A stretch of 64,000 bases of DNA from Chloroflexota bacterium (GTDB lineage: Bacteria; Chloroflexota; Chloroflexia; Chloroflexales; Roseiflexaceae), in NCBI GenBank assembly GCA_013388755.1, contig JACAEQ010000034.1:1-64000 (forward strand), in the 5' to 3' direction. Every line of letters begins with the position of its first letter. Within the stretch, counting starts at the first letter, position 1. A program made the position numbers and the translations under genes. Of this stretch, positions 8,801 to 17,137 are shown piece by piece. Below the pieces are notes generated by a model that ran no database searches, was not told the DNA's origin, and worked only from the letters and a program-made list of their open reading frames with translations.

Positions 8801-10211
8801 CCTGGTTGAGCTTGATGCTGAATTGAACGTGCTTCCCGCCCTGGCGCGCCGCTGGCAGATTGATGATCAGGGGCGACGTTATCGTTTCGAATTGCGGCCT
8901 GGCCTGCGCTGGAGCGATGGCGTACCACTTACTGCCCATGATGTTGTCTTTGCCTGGCGCCGTAACCTCGACCCGGCGACCGACGCAGCCATGGCCGATC
9001 TTCTCGATGTTGTCGCGGGCGCAGTGGAATACCGCACGGGCGCGGTGACGAATCCGGAGCATGTGCGGGTGAAGGCGATTGATGATCTCCATCTGGAGTT
9101 TGAGCTCCATACACCGCTCGCACACGCTCTCTATCTCCTGGCCGACCCGATCACGTTTCCGCAGCCCCGCCACGCCTTCGCACGCCATGGTGCCGCCTGC
9201 TTCACGCCGGCATTCCTGGTCTGCAATGGCCCGTATCGGGTGGCTGCGTGGCATGACGGCAGTGAAATTGTGCTGGAACGCAATCCCTACCGGAGTATCG
9301 CGCCAGACAGCGTCGAACGTGCTCTGCTGCGCTTCGTGCCGCCAACCTACGACTATTACGCATCCGGGCGCATTGACATGTGCCGGGTCGAAGATCGCGG
9401 CGACATCCTGGCACACCACCCGGACGAGGGTTTTGTGCGCCAGTTTCTCTCGACGTATTTCGTGGCATTTAACTGCGCCCACCCGCCATTCGACGATCCG
9501 CACGCCCGTCGGGCACTGGCGCATGCCGTCGATCGGCACGCGCTTGTTGCCAGGTGCTGGGCAGGCGTCCAGAAACCGGCCGATGGCGGTGTCGTTCCAC
9601 CGGGTATGGCGGGCCATTCACCCGAGATCGGGCCGCGCTTCGACCCGCGTATCGCGCTGCAGTTGCGCGATCACACGCGCCTGCGCCATGGTGGACGGTT
9701 GACGCTCGCAGCGCTGCCCGGCTTCGGCAGCGTGCCGCGGTTTCTCGCCACTGCCTGGCATGAGTATCTCGATCTCGATGTGGCACTGGTCGAGGACGTA
9801 CCGTATGACAGGCTGCTCAACGGATTGCACACAGGCATGTTTCAGATGGCGTTGCTTGGCTGCGACGCCGAAGCGCCGGAACCGGGAAACATGCTTGGTG
9901 GCTTTGCTGCCGGTGCCAGTTTCACCGCCGGCTGGCGCAGCACGGCGTTTGAAGCATGCCTGCGCGCGGCAGCGCTGCGTCTCAATGTACAGGAACGGCT
10001 CGCACTCTACCACCAGGCGGATCACATCCTGGTAACCGACGAGGCCGCGATCATCCCACTCTACTACTATCAGGCATACGGCATGCTGCGGTCGGGGCTG
10101 CGCCTGGCCGGCGGCAAGGTCGTACGCGGCGGCCAGGTTCGCCTGAAGCAGATCCGCGTCGCGCCTCACGGTAGCGCACCACAATTGCCTGTGTTCGGAA
10201 TCACCGAATGA
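5862..10211 (+). CDS. Tandem class III cyclase - AAA ATPase - oligopeptide-binding (SBP_bac_5) fusion protein
   Basis: A 1449-residue multidomain protein. Residues about 15-170 form a class III cyclase domain with both metal-binding aspartates visible (ADISGFTPL and GGDALIVW). Residues about 250-440 form a second cyclase domain in which the first aspartate position is substituted (MFVQFHGL) but YTTMGDAINLSARL is kept. This resembles the C1/C2 arrangement of soluble adenylyl cyclases. An ATPase domain follows (Walker A GEAGAGKT near 467, Walker B VLALDDVQWAD near 597), then a helical linker. Residues about 945-1435 match family 5 oligopeptide-binding proteins (GPATLDPGLIE, LRWSDGVPLTAHDVVFAW). 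No signal peptide is present, so the solute-binding domain is apparently cytoplasmic. The start ATG at 5862 fits the cyclase fold better than the upstream ATG at 5778. Confidence 0.88.
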   Translation: MTLDLLAELAAYIPRDRVEALLRGTPLAHEGVASIADISGFTPLTEALTSGLSADQGAEALTRALDSVFTPLIAEIHASGGSVIKFGGDALIVWHPRPPRARRMTVLRAALTAAWRMQHMMATHGRILTPIGPVMLQMKIGMAFGPVRRFAVGLPEYGIEDALVGRTLDRMAEAEHHARPGEIVIDADSLAIDPLAVEVATERDGFVVVGRVLRPLRRRPWPPLLREAGPDTLVPYVPEQVARALAAGHPHIGELKPVVSMFVQFHGLDYDGDDDAGAKLQLYFAMAQRTAGRFGGRVNRLITGDKGSLLHVIFGAPQAVEEQETRAVHCALALLREGGSLPFIARQRIGMTAGRVFAGPVGAPQRHDYTTMGDAINLSARLMQAAADHQALLDGTMCARLDDRFDIADLGMIRVKGKAEAVHVHAVLGVRAAHRPVAWPAAPALSGRERERNLLQIRLTTGGTHVLVGEAGAGKTHLIAVLRAGSDQLWAGAAAQAYGAQRSGALIADALRDLLGLATDDDGPDGTQRLAQLCDRAFGAPMRSATFPYLARFLGLPLTSADEHRIQQLAGESFRWRLFEVVRDLFRALAQQHAVVLALDDVQWADATSLDMIESLAPVTAETPLTVLLALRPDRDTRAWGVIRRILDGTMQATELILSGLDPAAAAELVARHAPGLPERLVAQIVERGGGNPLFLVELARTLHLRGPAVAPPDADLTALDLPDTLQGLLLAQIDQLPVRARQTLQMAAVIGRTFSHRVLTALAGDDPQLDTHLADLEHGAFITQLDRSSERGYAFRHTLVQECAYSTLLYERRRPLHRSVARALEQLFPQQVIDQAATLGFHYERAEDYGIAATHVLRAGDSARLIAADEEAQAFYRRALTLLDRDQQGAQTDQRRAHAYLRQAQVCANRLDFAGAQEHYEQAFSLLEINEARHTRHHARAGRRHTIRLGISEHGPATLDPGLIETVGDEEIVPDLFEGLVELDAELNVLPALARRWQIDDQGRRYRFELRPGLRWSDGVPLTAHDVVFAWRRNLDPATDAAMADLLDVVAGAVEYRTGAVTNPEHVRVKAIDDLHLEFELHTPLAHALYLLADPITFPQPRHAFARHGAACFTPAFLVCNGPYRVAAWHDGSEIVLERNPYRSIAPDSVERALLRFVPPTYDYYASGRIDMCRVEDRGDILAHHPDEGFVRQFLSTYFVAFNCAHPPFDDPHARRALAHAVDRHALVARCWAGVQKPADGGVVPPGMAGHSPEIGPRFDPRIALQLRDHTRLRHGGRLTLAALPGFGSVPRFLATAWHEYLDLDVALVEDVPYDRLLNGLHTGMFQMALLGCDAEAPEPGNMLGGFAAGASFTAGWRSTAFEACLRAAALRLNVQERLALYHQADHILVTDEAAIIPLYYYQAYGMLRSGLRLAGGKVVRGGQVRLKQIRVAPHGSAPQLPVFGITE

Positions 10212-11500
10212 TCAGGGTTGGCTACCAGAATACACATCTGTGTTGCACCGAATGGCCGGTCGCGCAGACTGAAGCCAGTGAACGGGCTGCTGCCGGCATA
10301 CATGTACCAGCCAGCCGGATCAGCGGGAACCCCCGCCTGATCGGGCGGCACCGTGTCGAAAAAGAAATGGACATGCAGTCCGGACATCTGTGGCGTGAAG
10401 CCGCTGGTGGTAAATGCCACATTGTAGGTATTGCCGGTGCGCGTTATGCCAGTAATGGCGGCTGCAGGGCCGCTTGCGCCGGTCACCAGCGGCAGAAAAC
10501 CGGCACGGTTGACCTGGTACATGGTCAGGCCGCTGCCGCTTTGCGACAGATTGGCGCCGCTGCTTGCATTGTTGCCGGCGATCACGGTATTGATCAACCA
10601 GACTTCTGCTTTGCCCGTGGCGCCTGCCGGGCGCTCGATGCGTAATCCGCCGCCTGCACCTGCGGGTGCGCCGTTCCCACTGAACACACTGTCTCTGATA
10701 ATGACGGTGCCGCTGAAGAGCCGGATCCGTCCGCCGCCCCCGCCGCCGGCGCCATCCGCCGTATTGTTCGTGACGGTGACCCTGTCGAGCGTAAGCGTGC
10801 TGTCACCCCGTACGTCAATCTCGAAACCACCGCCGCTTTCCGCACGCAGACCGCTGAAGCGACTGTTCCTGATCGTTACATTCGACCCGCCATCTATCGC
10901 GAGAAACAACCCGCCGCCGCGCCCGCTCACATCCGGCGTGTCTCCCTCATCGTTGCGGAAGATCACATTCTCAAAACGCAACCGCGCGCCATTCAACGCC
11001 GGGCCAGAAACCCCGCCGCCGTCGCCGGTCACCCCGCCCTGTGGCTCAAAGAAGACATGCAGAACATCCAGGTTCTTTACCGTCGGCGCAAGTGTCACGA
11101 CCGGCTCGCCGAAATTGAACAACCCGCCGCGTTGCGCCGGCGCGGTGAACGTAAAACCGGCATCCACGAATGCCGCCTCGCTATTGAAGACGACATTACC
11201 TGCCGCAGCACAGCCACCGGGTGGCGGCAACCATCCGCCTTCGAGCAGGAGGGTCGTGGTAATTGTGGCGCTCTCGGAGTTACGGCCAAATTCCGGATCG
11301 CTCGGGTCAACCATGACGACGATCGCATCACCGTCAACGGCGGCCCCGACAACATCTCGGAACTGGCCACAACCGCCCGCCCCACTCGTGCGCGCCCGGC
11401 GCGCCGCCGCCTCGGGCGTCCAGACGAGACCGGCAACCATCAACGCGAGGATCAGCGGTACGGCAAGCAGGCGCGTAGAGCGTAGCTGGTGCGAAAACAT
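10166..11500 (-). CDS. Secreted right-handed beta-helix (parallel beta-helix) repeat protein
   Basis: A 444-residue exported protein. Residues 1-33 form a Sec signal peptide (basic start, LLAVPLILALMVAGL core, cleavage near AAA). The middle (about 90-310) has repeated short strands rich in Asn, Thr and Gly, such as NVTIRNSRFSGLRAESGGGF, typical of polymorphic outer-membrane-type and pectate-lyase-like beta-helices. The C-terminal 100 residues form a different domain ending in a cysteine pair (MCILVANPD, NTGNCGALP). The function is unknown; a surface or extracellular role is inferred. Its last 46 bases overlap the 3' end of the cyclase fusion on the other strand, and it is divergent from the CHAT gene. 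Confidence 0.75.
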   Translation of the reverse strand: MFSHQLRSTRLLAVPLILALMVAGLVWTPEAAARRARTSGAGGCGQFRDVVGAAVDGDAIVVMVDPSDPEFGRNSESATITTTLLLEGGWLPPPGGCAAAGNVVFNSEAAFVDAGFTFTAPAQRGGLFNFGEPVVTLAPTVKNLDVLHVFFEPQGGVTGDGGGVSGPALNGARLRFENVIFRNDEGDTPDVSGRGGGLFLAIDGGSNVTIRNSRFSGLRAESGGGFEIDVRGDSTLTLDRVTVTNNTADGAGGGGGGRIRLFSGTVIIRDSVFSGNGAPAGAGGGLRIERPAGATGKAEVWLINTVIAGNNASSGANLSQSGSGLTMYQVNRAGFLPLVTGASGPAAAITGITRTGNTYNVAFTTSGFTPQMSGLHVHFFFDTVPPDQAGVPADPAGWYMYAGSSPFTGFSLRDRPFGATQMCILVANPDHSVIPNTGNCGALP

Positions 11501-11754
11501 GGCAACCTCCCATCAGTTCGTCGAAGGGCCAGCAGCAGCAGGAGCACGGCAAGAGAAGACCGGTTTGGCACATGATCGCCCGGAAACAGTCTACCACCAG
11601 CACCATGCGGAGGCTGGTGAGGCATGAGACGCGCCGGGTCCGGGTGAAACACCCTTATGATACCGTATGCTGCAAGTCATTTACATATGCATGCGCGTAT
11701 GCTATGCTGGAGGAACACGCAACGAATGTGCACGCCAGCCGGCATCTCCCTCCT
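11501..11754. other. Divergent intergenic region before the CHAT island
   Basis: A 254-bp gap between the beta-helix gene and the CHAT gene. It contains the repeated hexamer GTATGC (near 11665 and 11697) and an ATATGCATGCGCGTATGC block, but I see no convincing -35/-10 pair. GGAGGA at 11709-11714 is 13 bp before an in-frame GTG at 11728, an alternative start for the CHAT protein. Confidence 0.4.
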
Positions 11755-14700
11755 ATGTCGTTCCAGATACTGCACATCCGATTCACGGACGTCGGCGTCT
11801 ATCAGCCGTCGCGAAAGCAGCACCACCCGCCCGGCGGGTTGCGGTTCGTCTTTGATGTGACGCTTGATGGACAGACACAGGGCGGCGTGTATATACTGCC
11901 GTTCTTTCCCGATGATGTCCCTCACCTTCAACTCTTGCTTGCGCGCTGCCAGGAGGGCGGGCCGGTATACTTCAATCTGGCAACCTGCACACCCGAAGAG
12001 CAAGAGGCGTTTGCCCGCGCCGGGCTGGTGACGGCTGACGCGATGGTGTACGATGACCCCGCAGCCCTGCTTGGCCGGGAACTTCACAAGAGCCTGGCAA
12101 CGGCACGAGGCGTACGCCCGGTGTGGGACATGTTTCTTCAGCGCCTCCCGCCAGCTCCACCTGCCGGTGCGCCGCCTGCGGCCTGTGTGTTGCTCGATTT
12201 CAGCCCGCTGTATGACGATCCAGCGGACGATGTCGAATATGCTGACTACCTGCTGGCGCTTCCCTGGGAAATGTTGCGCGTTGCAGACGCCGCCGTTCCG
12301 CTGCAGGAAGACGGGGTCGTCATTGTGCGCCGGATTGCCATCGGTCACGTACCGGCCCGGGCGCCACTCGTGCCTTCAGTGATTGCCGTGCGCCCGCAGT
12401 TTGCTGTGACTCCTACCATCCGGCAATTTGATGAGCGTGCATTACCGCAGCCATCGTACGGCGATGCGCCATTCTGGTGCTCGTTGCACGTCGAACCGCC
12501 GGGCCTCACCGTCACGCGGCTCCAGGAGATGATCAGGGGCTATGAACCTCACATCCTTCACTATTTCGGGCATGGCGACACCCTCACCGGCGCGATAGGC
12601 GACCTGCGCGACGTGGCGCTGCTCCTGGATGCCCCCGGCGCATCGGCCCCCGATCCGTTGCGCGGCCTTCCTCTGCGTCTCGATCTGCAGGGCATCGATC
12701 TGCGCCTCCTGGTATTGTTCGCATGCCAGGGCGCCGATCCGCTGCCTGACCCGGATCGGCTGGACCGGTACGGCACCGGCTCGCTGGTGCGTCTGCTCAC
12801 CGGGCAGGTGCCGGCAATCCTGGCAATGCAAACGGTCATACAGGCTCCGGCGGCGGCGGAAGCAAGCCGTGCGCTCTACCCGGTTCTGGCCGAGGGCCGC
12901 ACGCTGTTCGATGCCGTGCTGCAGATGCGGCGCGCGCTCTACCGCTTCGCCCAGGAATCGATCAACCAGTATCACGGGAACCGACATGCCTGGTGGGTGC
13001 CGGCGCTGTATATCTCCGATCCGGCGGTTGATCGCCCACTGGCACGGCCGGCAGACCGGGCATTCCTCGATCCACTCGATGCGCCGCCGCCATCGCGGCT
13101 CATTGACCGGCGACCGCTGCTCGAGCAGCTCCTGACGGCTGTCAACAACACCCAGATTGTCGAGGTTATCGGCGATCGGAACAGCGGGCGGACGACACTG
13201 CTACAGCGCGCACTGGCCGAACTGCGCCAGCAACAGGTGCAGTGCATTGCATTGCGGGCTCGCCCGCCACGCACCGAGAGTGCGTCCGAATATGTCAAAA
13301 TCCTCCAGCGCGAGATTGTCTGTTATGTCAATCAAAATCAGCCGCCGCCGCCATACTGGGCAGACGCCCACGAAGCGTATGTGGCAACCCTGGCTTCCTG
13401 TTCGGGGCATGACTCGCCACTGTACATACTGCTCGACAACCTGGACGATCTGCTTGCTACCGAACCACGGGCACTCAAGTGGTTGATCCCTGACCCCTTG
13501 CCGTGCGGTGTGCGTTGTGTCATCACCCGCAAACGTGAGCCATTGCCCGGCCTGGCCAGTGGAGACATCGTTGAGGTACCGCCGTTTACCCGGGCGCAAC
13601 TCGAAGAAATCACGCGCCACACGTTTGGCGATTACCTGCAACGATTTGCTGCCGAACGCATGCAGCCTGCATTTGAGGCGGTTGAGACCATCCTGTTCAC
13701 CCTGCCCGGCCCATTGCCGAAGGTGACGGTCGTTGATCTGGCGCACGAGATGCACCCGGGGTCAGGCATACAGGAGGTAACGGGCATTCTGCAACAACTG
13801 GTTGACGCCGGTTTTGTACAGATCGATCAGGACACCTACACACTGGCCAGTGAGCGGTATCGCAAGGGATGGTGGCTCCTCCCCGATACCGACCTCATGC
13901 GTCATCGCTTGCTCCCACTCGTGCGTGATCATCTGCAGCGCCCCGGCTTGTCCACTGAGAAACGTTACCCTGCCGAAGTATTACACACACTGGCGGACCC
14001 GCTGCTGCTTGACGACCGGCAGGCTCGCAGCGACCTGCTGCCGCCGCCAGACTCGCTGGATTTCCAGCGCCCACCCCGACCCTATCGTGTCTGGCACAAC
14101 CTGGCACGTGCATACCAGCAACACGGGATGAGCAATGCCTTCCGTTACCCGGCACGCGCGGCACAGCACACGTTCCGCTGTAGCGCCATGGACCGGGCGG
14201 TGCTCGAATTGCTCATCTTCCTGCTCAGCGAACAACGCCCCGTTCCCCGGCGCGATGCGCTCTGGGGCGCAATCTGCGACGATCGTCGCTCACTGCTGGC
14301 CACCTGGCTCGAAGAAAACAGCAATGACCCGCTGGCGATCGTCTTCAAAGCGGTACAACGGATCAGTCGCGACGAAGCGCCTCCTGATTCGCTTATCACT
14401 GCACTGAACACCTGCCCGGCGGATACTCGTACGCTGGCGCTGCACTGGGTGGTTGCGCCGTTGCTCGCCGCGCGCTGGCCAACCGGCATCACGGAGGCTC
14501 TGAATGCGCTGCTCGATAATCACGCGCGTTTGCAGCTTGCGTTGATACTTGCCGCGGCGGCGCGCGGCTCACCGGCCCACCCGGCTCTGGTGCAGGCACG
14601 ACGCTGGTTCGAACAACTGCGGGGCAGCGAACCGGATCCTTCAGCAAACGACGCGCTTCGCGCGCTCTGGATCGCCATCTTGCCGGCATTCGACATGCAG

Positions 14701-15561
14701 GCGGAAGCGAAGGCGTTCCATGAGATCAATCGCGACATGTTGCGCCGGAGTCGCACAATGCCGGATCCACCGCCTGAACGGCGCGCTATGCGTATTGCCG
14801 AAGAAATTGTACTGCGCCACGTCGCAGAGACGGAGATTCCCGAGCCATGGCCATTCTCCGAAGGATGGATCGAGACAACGTTCGTTGCACCGGCGTTACG
14901 CCTCGAGACGGACGATGAGATCGATTCCTTCTGGCGCGGGTTCGTCGCCGGGTTGCGCGATGAAGGCAGGTATCGCCCCGAGACGCTCGACCGCGCCGCC
15001 CTGGTATATGTGCTGTGCTGCACCCTGCTCAACCGCGCGCCACGCGGAACGGAGATGCACCGCCACCTGGCAGAACGTATCACTGAGCTCCGGCCATACA
15101 CCGCGGAGGTGATAGCCGCACTTGGACGCTGGCTCCACGACGACTCCCATGTGCAACGCACGCTGGCCGGGGCTGCGCGCGAACTGCTTGCCACACCGCT
15201 GGGGTTCGATCCCGCAGATCCCGCCCTTGTCTGGCTGCCGCGCATCATGATCACAGCACCACAGTTGTGCGGTATATGGTACGATGCATTTCAGGAGGCC
15301 GCGCGCACCATGGCGACCACCAGCGGTCCCGAAACGATCCTCGACACAGACCTGAGTGCCAGTAATCCGCATCTGGACCGGGTGATCGAGAGCCGCCTCG
15401 ATGAGTTGCTCGACTCGAGCGATGAATATCTGCAGCAGATGTATCGGAGCCATGACGATTTCGATCTGCCTGATGAAGATGGCATGCGAAACTGGATCAA
15501 TATCTGGAAACAACGTACGGAGCGCTTTGTGCGCGATCTGCTCGCGACTGGACTAAGGTGA
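11755..15561 (+). CDS. CHAT (caspase-like) domain protein with STAND-like ATPase module
   Basis: A 1268-residue protein. The N-terminal third is a CHAT caspase-fold domain: the catalytic His is in HYFGHGD (residue 273) and the catalytic Cys in LLVLFACQGAD (residue 324), followed by the usual GTGSLVRLL and VPAILAMQ strands. A P-loop ATPase begins near residue 473 (GDRNSGRTTLL). Its Walker Lys is replaced by Arg, while the Walker B LYILLDNLDDLL is intact. The remaining 650 residues are largely helical and unrecognised. CHAT proteases cut protein targets in conflict or cell-death systems; here the protein leads a same-strand set of three more ATPases and a radical SAM protein. A GTG at 11728 with GGAGGA upstream is an alternative start. 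Confidence 0.85.
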   Translation: MSFQILHIRFTDVGVYQPSRKQHHPPGGLRFVFDVTLDGQTQGGVYILPFFPDDVPHLQLLLARCQEGGPVYFNLATCTPEEQEAFARAGLVTADAMVYDDPAALLGRELHKSLATARGVRPVWDMFLQRLPPAPPAGAPPAACVLLDFSPLYDDPADDVEYADYLLALPWEMLRVADAAVPLQEDGVVIVRRIAIGHVPARAPLVPSVIAVRPQFAVTPTIRQFDERALPQPSYGDAPFWCSLHVEPPGLTVTRLQEMIRGYEPHILHYFGHGDTLTGAIGDLRDVALLLDAPGASAPDPLRGLPLRLDLQGIDLRLLVLFACQGADPLPDPDRLDRYGTGSLVRLLTGQVPAILAMQTVIQAPAAAEASRALYPVLAEGRTLFDAVLQMRRALYRFAQESINQYHGNRHAWWVPALYISDPAVDRPLARPADRAFLDPLDAPPPSRLIDRRPLLEQLLTAVNNTQIVEVIGDRNSGRTTLLQRALAELRQQQVQCIALRARPPRTESASEYVKILQREIVCYVNQNQPPPPYWADAHEAYVATLASCSGHDSPLYILLDNLDDLLATEPRALKWLIPDPLPCGVRCVITRKREPLPGLASGDIVEVPPFTRAQLEEITRHTFGDYLQRFAAERMQPAFEAVETILFTLPGPLPKVTVVDLAHEMHPGSGIQEVTGILQQLVDAGFVQIDQDTYTLASERYRKGWWLLPDTDLMRHRLLPLVRDHLQRPGLSTEKRYPAEVLHTLADPLLLDDRQARSDLLPPPDSLDFQRPPRPYRVWHNLARAYQQHGMSNAFRYPARAAQHTFRCSAMDRAVLELLIFLLSEQRPVPRRDALWGAICDDRRSLLATWLEENSNDPLAIVFKAVQRISRDEAPPDSLITALNTCPADTRTLALHWVVAPLLAARWPTGITEALNALLDNHARLQLALILAAAARGSPAHPALVQARRWFEQLRGSEPDPSANDALRALWIAILPAFDMQAEAKAFHEINRDMLRRSRTMPDPPPERRAMRIAEEIVLRHVAETEIPEPWPFSEGWIETTFVAPALRLETDDEIDSFWRGFVAGLRDEGRYRPETLDRAALVYVLCCTLLNRAPRGTEMHRHLAERITELRPYTAEVIAALGRWLHDDSHVQRTLAGAARELLATPLGFDPADPALVWLPRIMITAPQLCGIWYDAFQEAARTMATTSGPETILDTDLSASNPHLDRVIESRLDELLDSSDEYLQQMYRSHDDFDLPDEDGMRNWINIWKQRTERFVRDLLATGLR

Positions 15562-15579
15562 GCACGAGGTCCATTGCCT

Positions 15580-17031
15580 ATGCCGGTACGCATCCAGCGC
15601 TGGATCGAGTTGCAGGGCTTTACCAGCAATCCATTTGAGTACTGGGAAGCCGACCGTGAGACGACACTCTCCGGTTATTTTGTGCAGGCCGAGTGGTTCG
15701 ATGCACTGCGCGGCGACACGCGCCAGCCACGCAGCGCCGTGTTGTTTGCACCGCGCGGCCACGGCAAGAGCAGCCACCGGATTCAGATCGCGCGCCTGTG
15801 CGGTGGCGCCGCGAGCGACCCTGCGCTGATTGTGCCGATCACCGAATACGACTGGCTGCCGCCGCCTGGCACCGAGCGCATTACCGAGCAACACTATGTG
15901 CGCTATATCGCGTTTCGCGCCGCGCTGGCACTCCGGGATCGCCTCCAGCAGCATCCGGCAACACGCATGCGCTTCGATGCCGTACCGCAGAAACTCCTGC
16001 AACTCCACGCATTCCTGCATCTTGCGGCCCTGCGCGACCCGTGGCGCCTGCCCGAACTGGCGCTGAACGATGCCGATCGCGCCGAACTCGCGCGCTGGCT
16101 ACGCCTGCCGCATCAACCGGCGCCTGAACCTCACCTCCTGTTGGAAACCATGACACACAGCTACGCCCGCGCCACCCAGTCCGACATCCTTGACGATCTG
16201 GTGGATCTGGCACGGTTCGCCGGCTTTGCCAGCATCTACATCCTGGTTGACCGGGTGGACGAGGATCGGTTGACCGAACATGATACCAGCGCGGTGCTGG
16301 AACGGATCCACCCGCTCATCAGTAATCTGCACCTGCTGGAACATCCCGGCATCGCCTGTAAGTTCTTCCTACCTGACCATCTGCATGATGCCATGATCGC
16401 GCGGCGCATCAGCCGCATTGATGAACGGCTGCCAGTGTACACGCTCTCCTGGAGCGATAATGATCTTGCCGAGCTTCTGCGACGCCGGCTGGCATTCTAT
16501 AGCCATCCGGTTGGTGCCATCAGCGGCGTGCCGGCAGTCACCACCTTTCAGGACCTGTGCGAACCCGGAAGCGATGCCGATCGTCGCCTGGTTGCTGCAG
16601 CGCGCGGTTCGCCACGCCGTATGATCATTACCGCCGCGCGGCTCATTGCCCGTCACTGCGCCAGAATTGATGATGCCAGGCAGCCCATCGGCAAGGAGAC
16701 GCTCGATGCCCTGCTGGGCCAGACGATCCCGGCACTGTACCTCGATTCCGCCGGTTATCTCTGGATGGGCGGCGTCCGGCAGCACACGCGCCTGCCGCGC
16801 CTGCCACGCCTGGTCCTCGAGTATCTGTGGCAACATCGCCGGCGCTACGTCACTCGCGATGAACTGGCCGCCACTTTCTACACGCGCGACCAGCAACCGG
16901 AGTCGATTCAGCGCGTGATTACGCGCCTGCGCGCCCTGATCGAGCCGGATGTGAAGAACTCGAAACATTATATTGACTTTGTTGAGGGTCTCGGCTACCG
17001 GCTGGTCAATTTCGAAGATGAGATCGCCTGA
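15580..17031 (+). CDS. P-loop ATPase with C-terminal winged-helix DNA-binding domain
   Basis: A 483-residue protein. Residues about 10-75 carry QGFTSNPFEYWEADRE and a P-loop APRGHGKSS; Walker B is IYILVDRVDED. The N-terminus resembles the Sll1717-type P-loop ATPases (my recollection of that family, not tested). The last 100 residues read as an OmpR/PhoB-type winged helix (LPRLVLEYLWQHRRRYVTRDE through FVEGLGYRLV). An ATPase fused to a transcription-factor-like helix suggests a nucleotide-switched regulator. The ATG at 15580 has GAGGT nine bases upstream; a TTG at 15574 would sit too close to it. The gene starts 18 bp after the CHAT stop. Confidence 0.8.
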   Translation: MPVRIQRWIELQGFTSNPFEYWEADRETTLSGYFVQAEWFDALRGDTRQPRSAVLFAPRGHGKSSHRIQIARLCGGAASDPALIVPITEYDWLPPPGTERITEQHYVRYIAFRAALALRDRLQQHPATRMRFDAVPQKLLQLHAFLHLAALRDPWRLPELALNDADRAELARWLRLPHQPAPEPHLLLETMTHSYARATQSDILDDLVDLARFAGFASIYILVDRVDEDRLTEHDTSAVLERIHPLISNLHLLEHPGIACKFFLPDHLHDAMIARRISRIDERLPVYTLSWSDNDLAELLRRRLAFYSHPVGAISGVPAVTTFQDLCEPGSDADRRLVAAARGSPRRMIITAARLIARHCARIDDARQPIGKETLDALLGQTIPALYLDSAGYLWMGGVRQHTRLPRLPRLVLEYLWQHRRRYVTRDELAATFYTRDQQPESIQRVITRLRALIEPDVKNSKHYIDFVEGLGYRLVNFEDEIA

Positions 17032-17068
17032 TGTCGCTGATATGTCGGTGCGTTGTCGCCAGATGTTC

Positions 17069-17097
17069 TTGAGAGGTCGCCCCTGTGGCGCTATACT
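17069..17097 (+). promoter_or_regulatory. Sigma-70-type promoter inside the island
   Basis: TTGAGA, a 17-bp spacer and TATACT lie in the 106-bp gap before the third gene of the island. This gives the second half of the island (17138-22045) a possible promoter of its own. Confidence 0.55.
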
Positions 17098-17137
17098 GGC
17101 GCTGTAGACCATGCGCCGGTAGATTGGCAGGTCATCG

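Noticed and set aside
8637-9617. Antisense frame of 326 codons within the solute-binding part of the fusion
   Set aside because: The plus strand encodes clear SBP_bac_5 motifs here; the antisense product has no family features or ribosome-binding site.
10431-11627. 398-codon plus-strand frame opposite the beta-helix gene
   Set aside because: The product is low-complexity Pro/Ser-rich and antisense to a protein with a proper signal peptide and beta-helix repeats.
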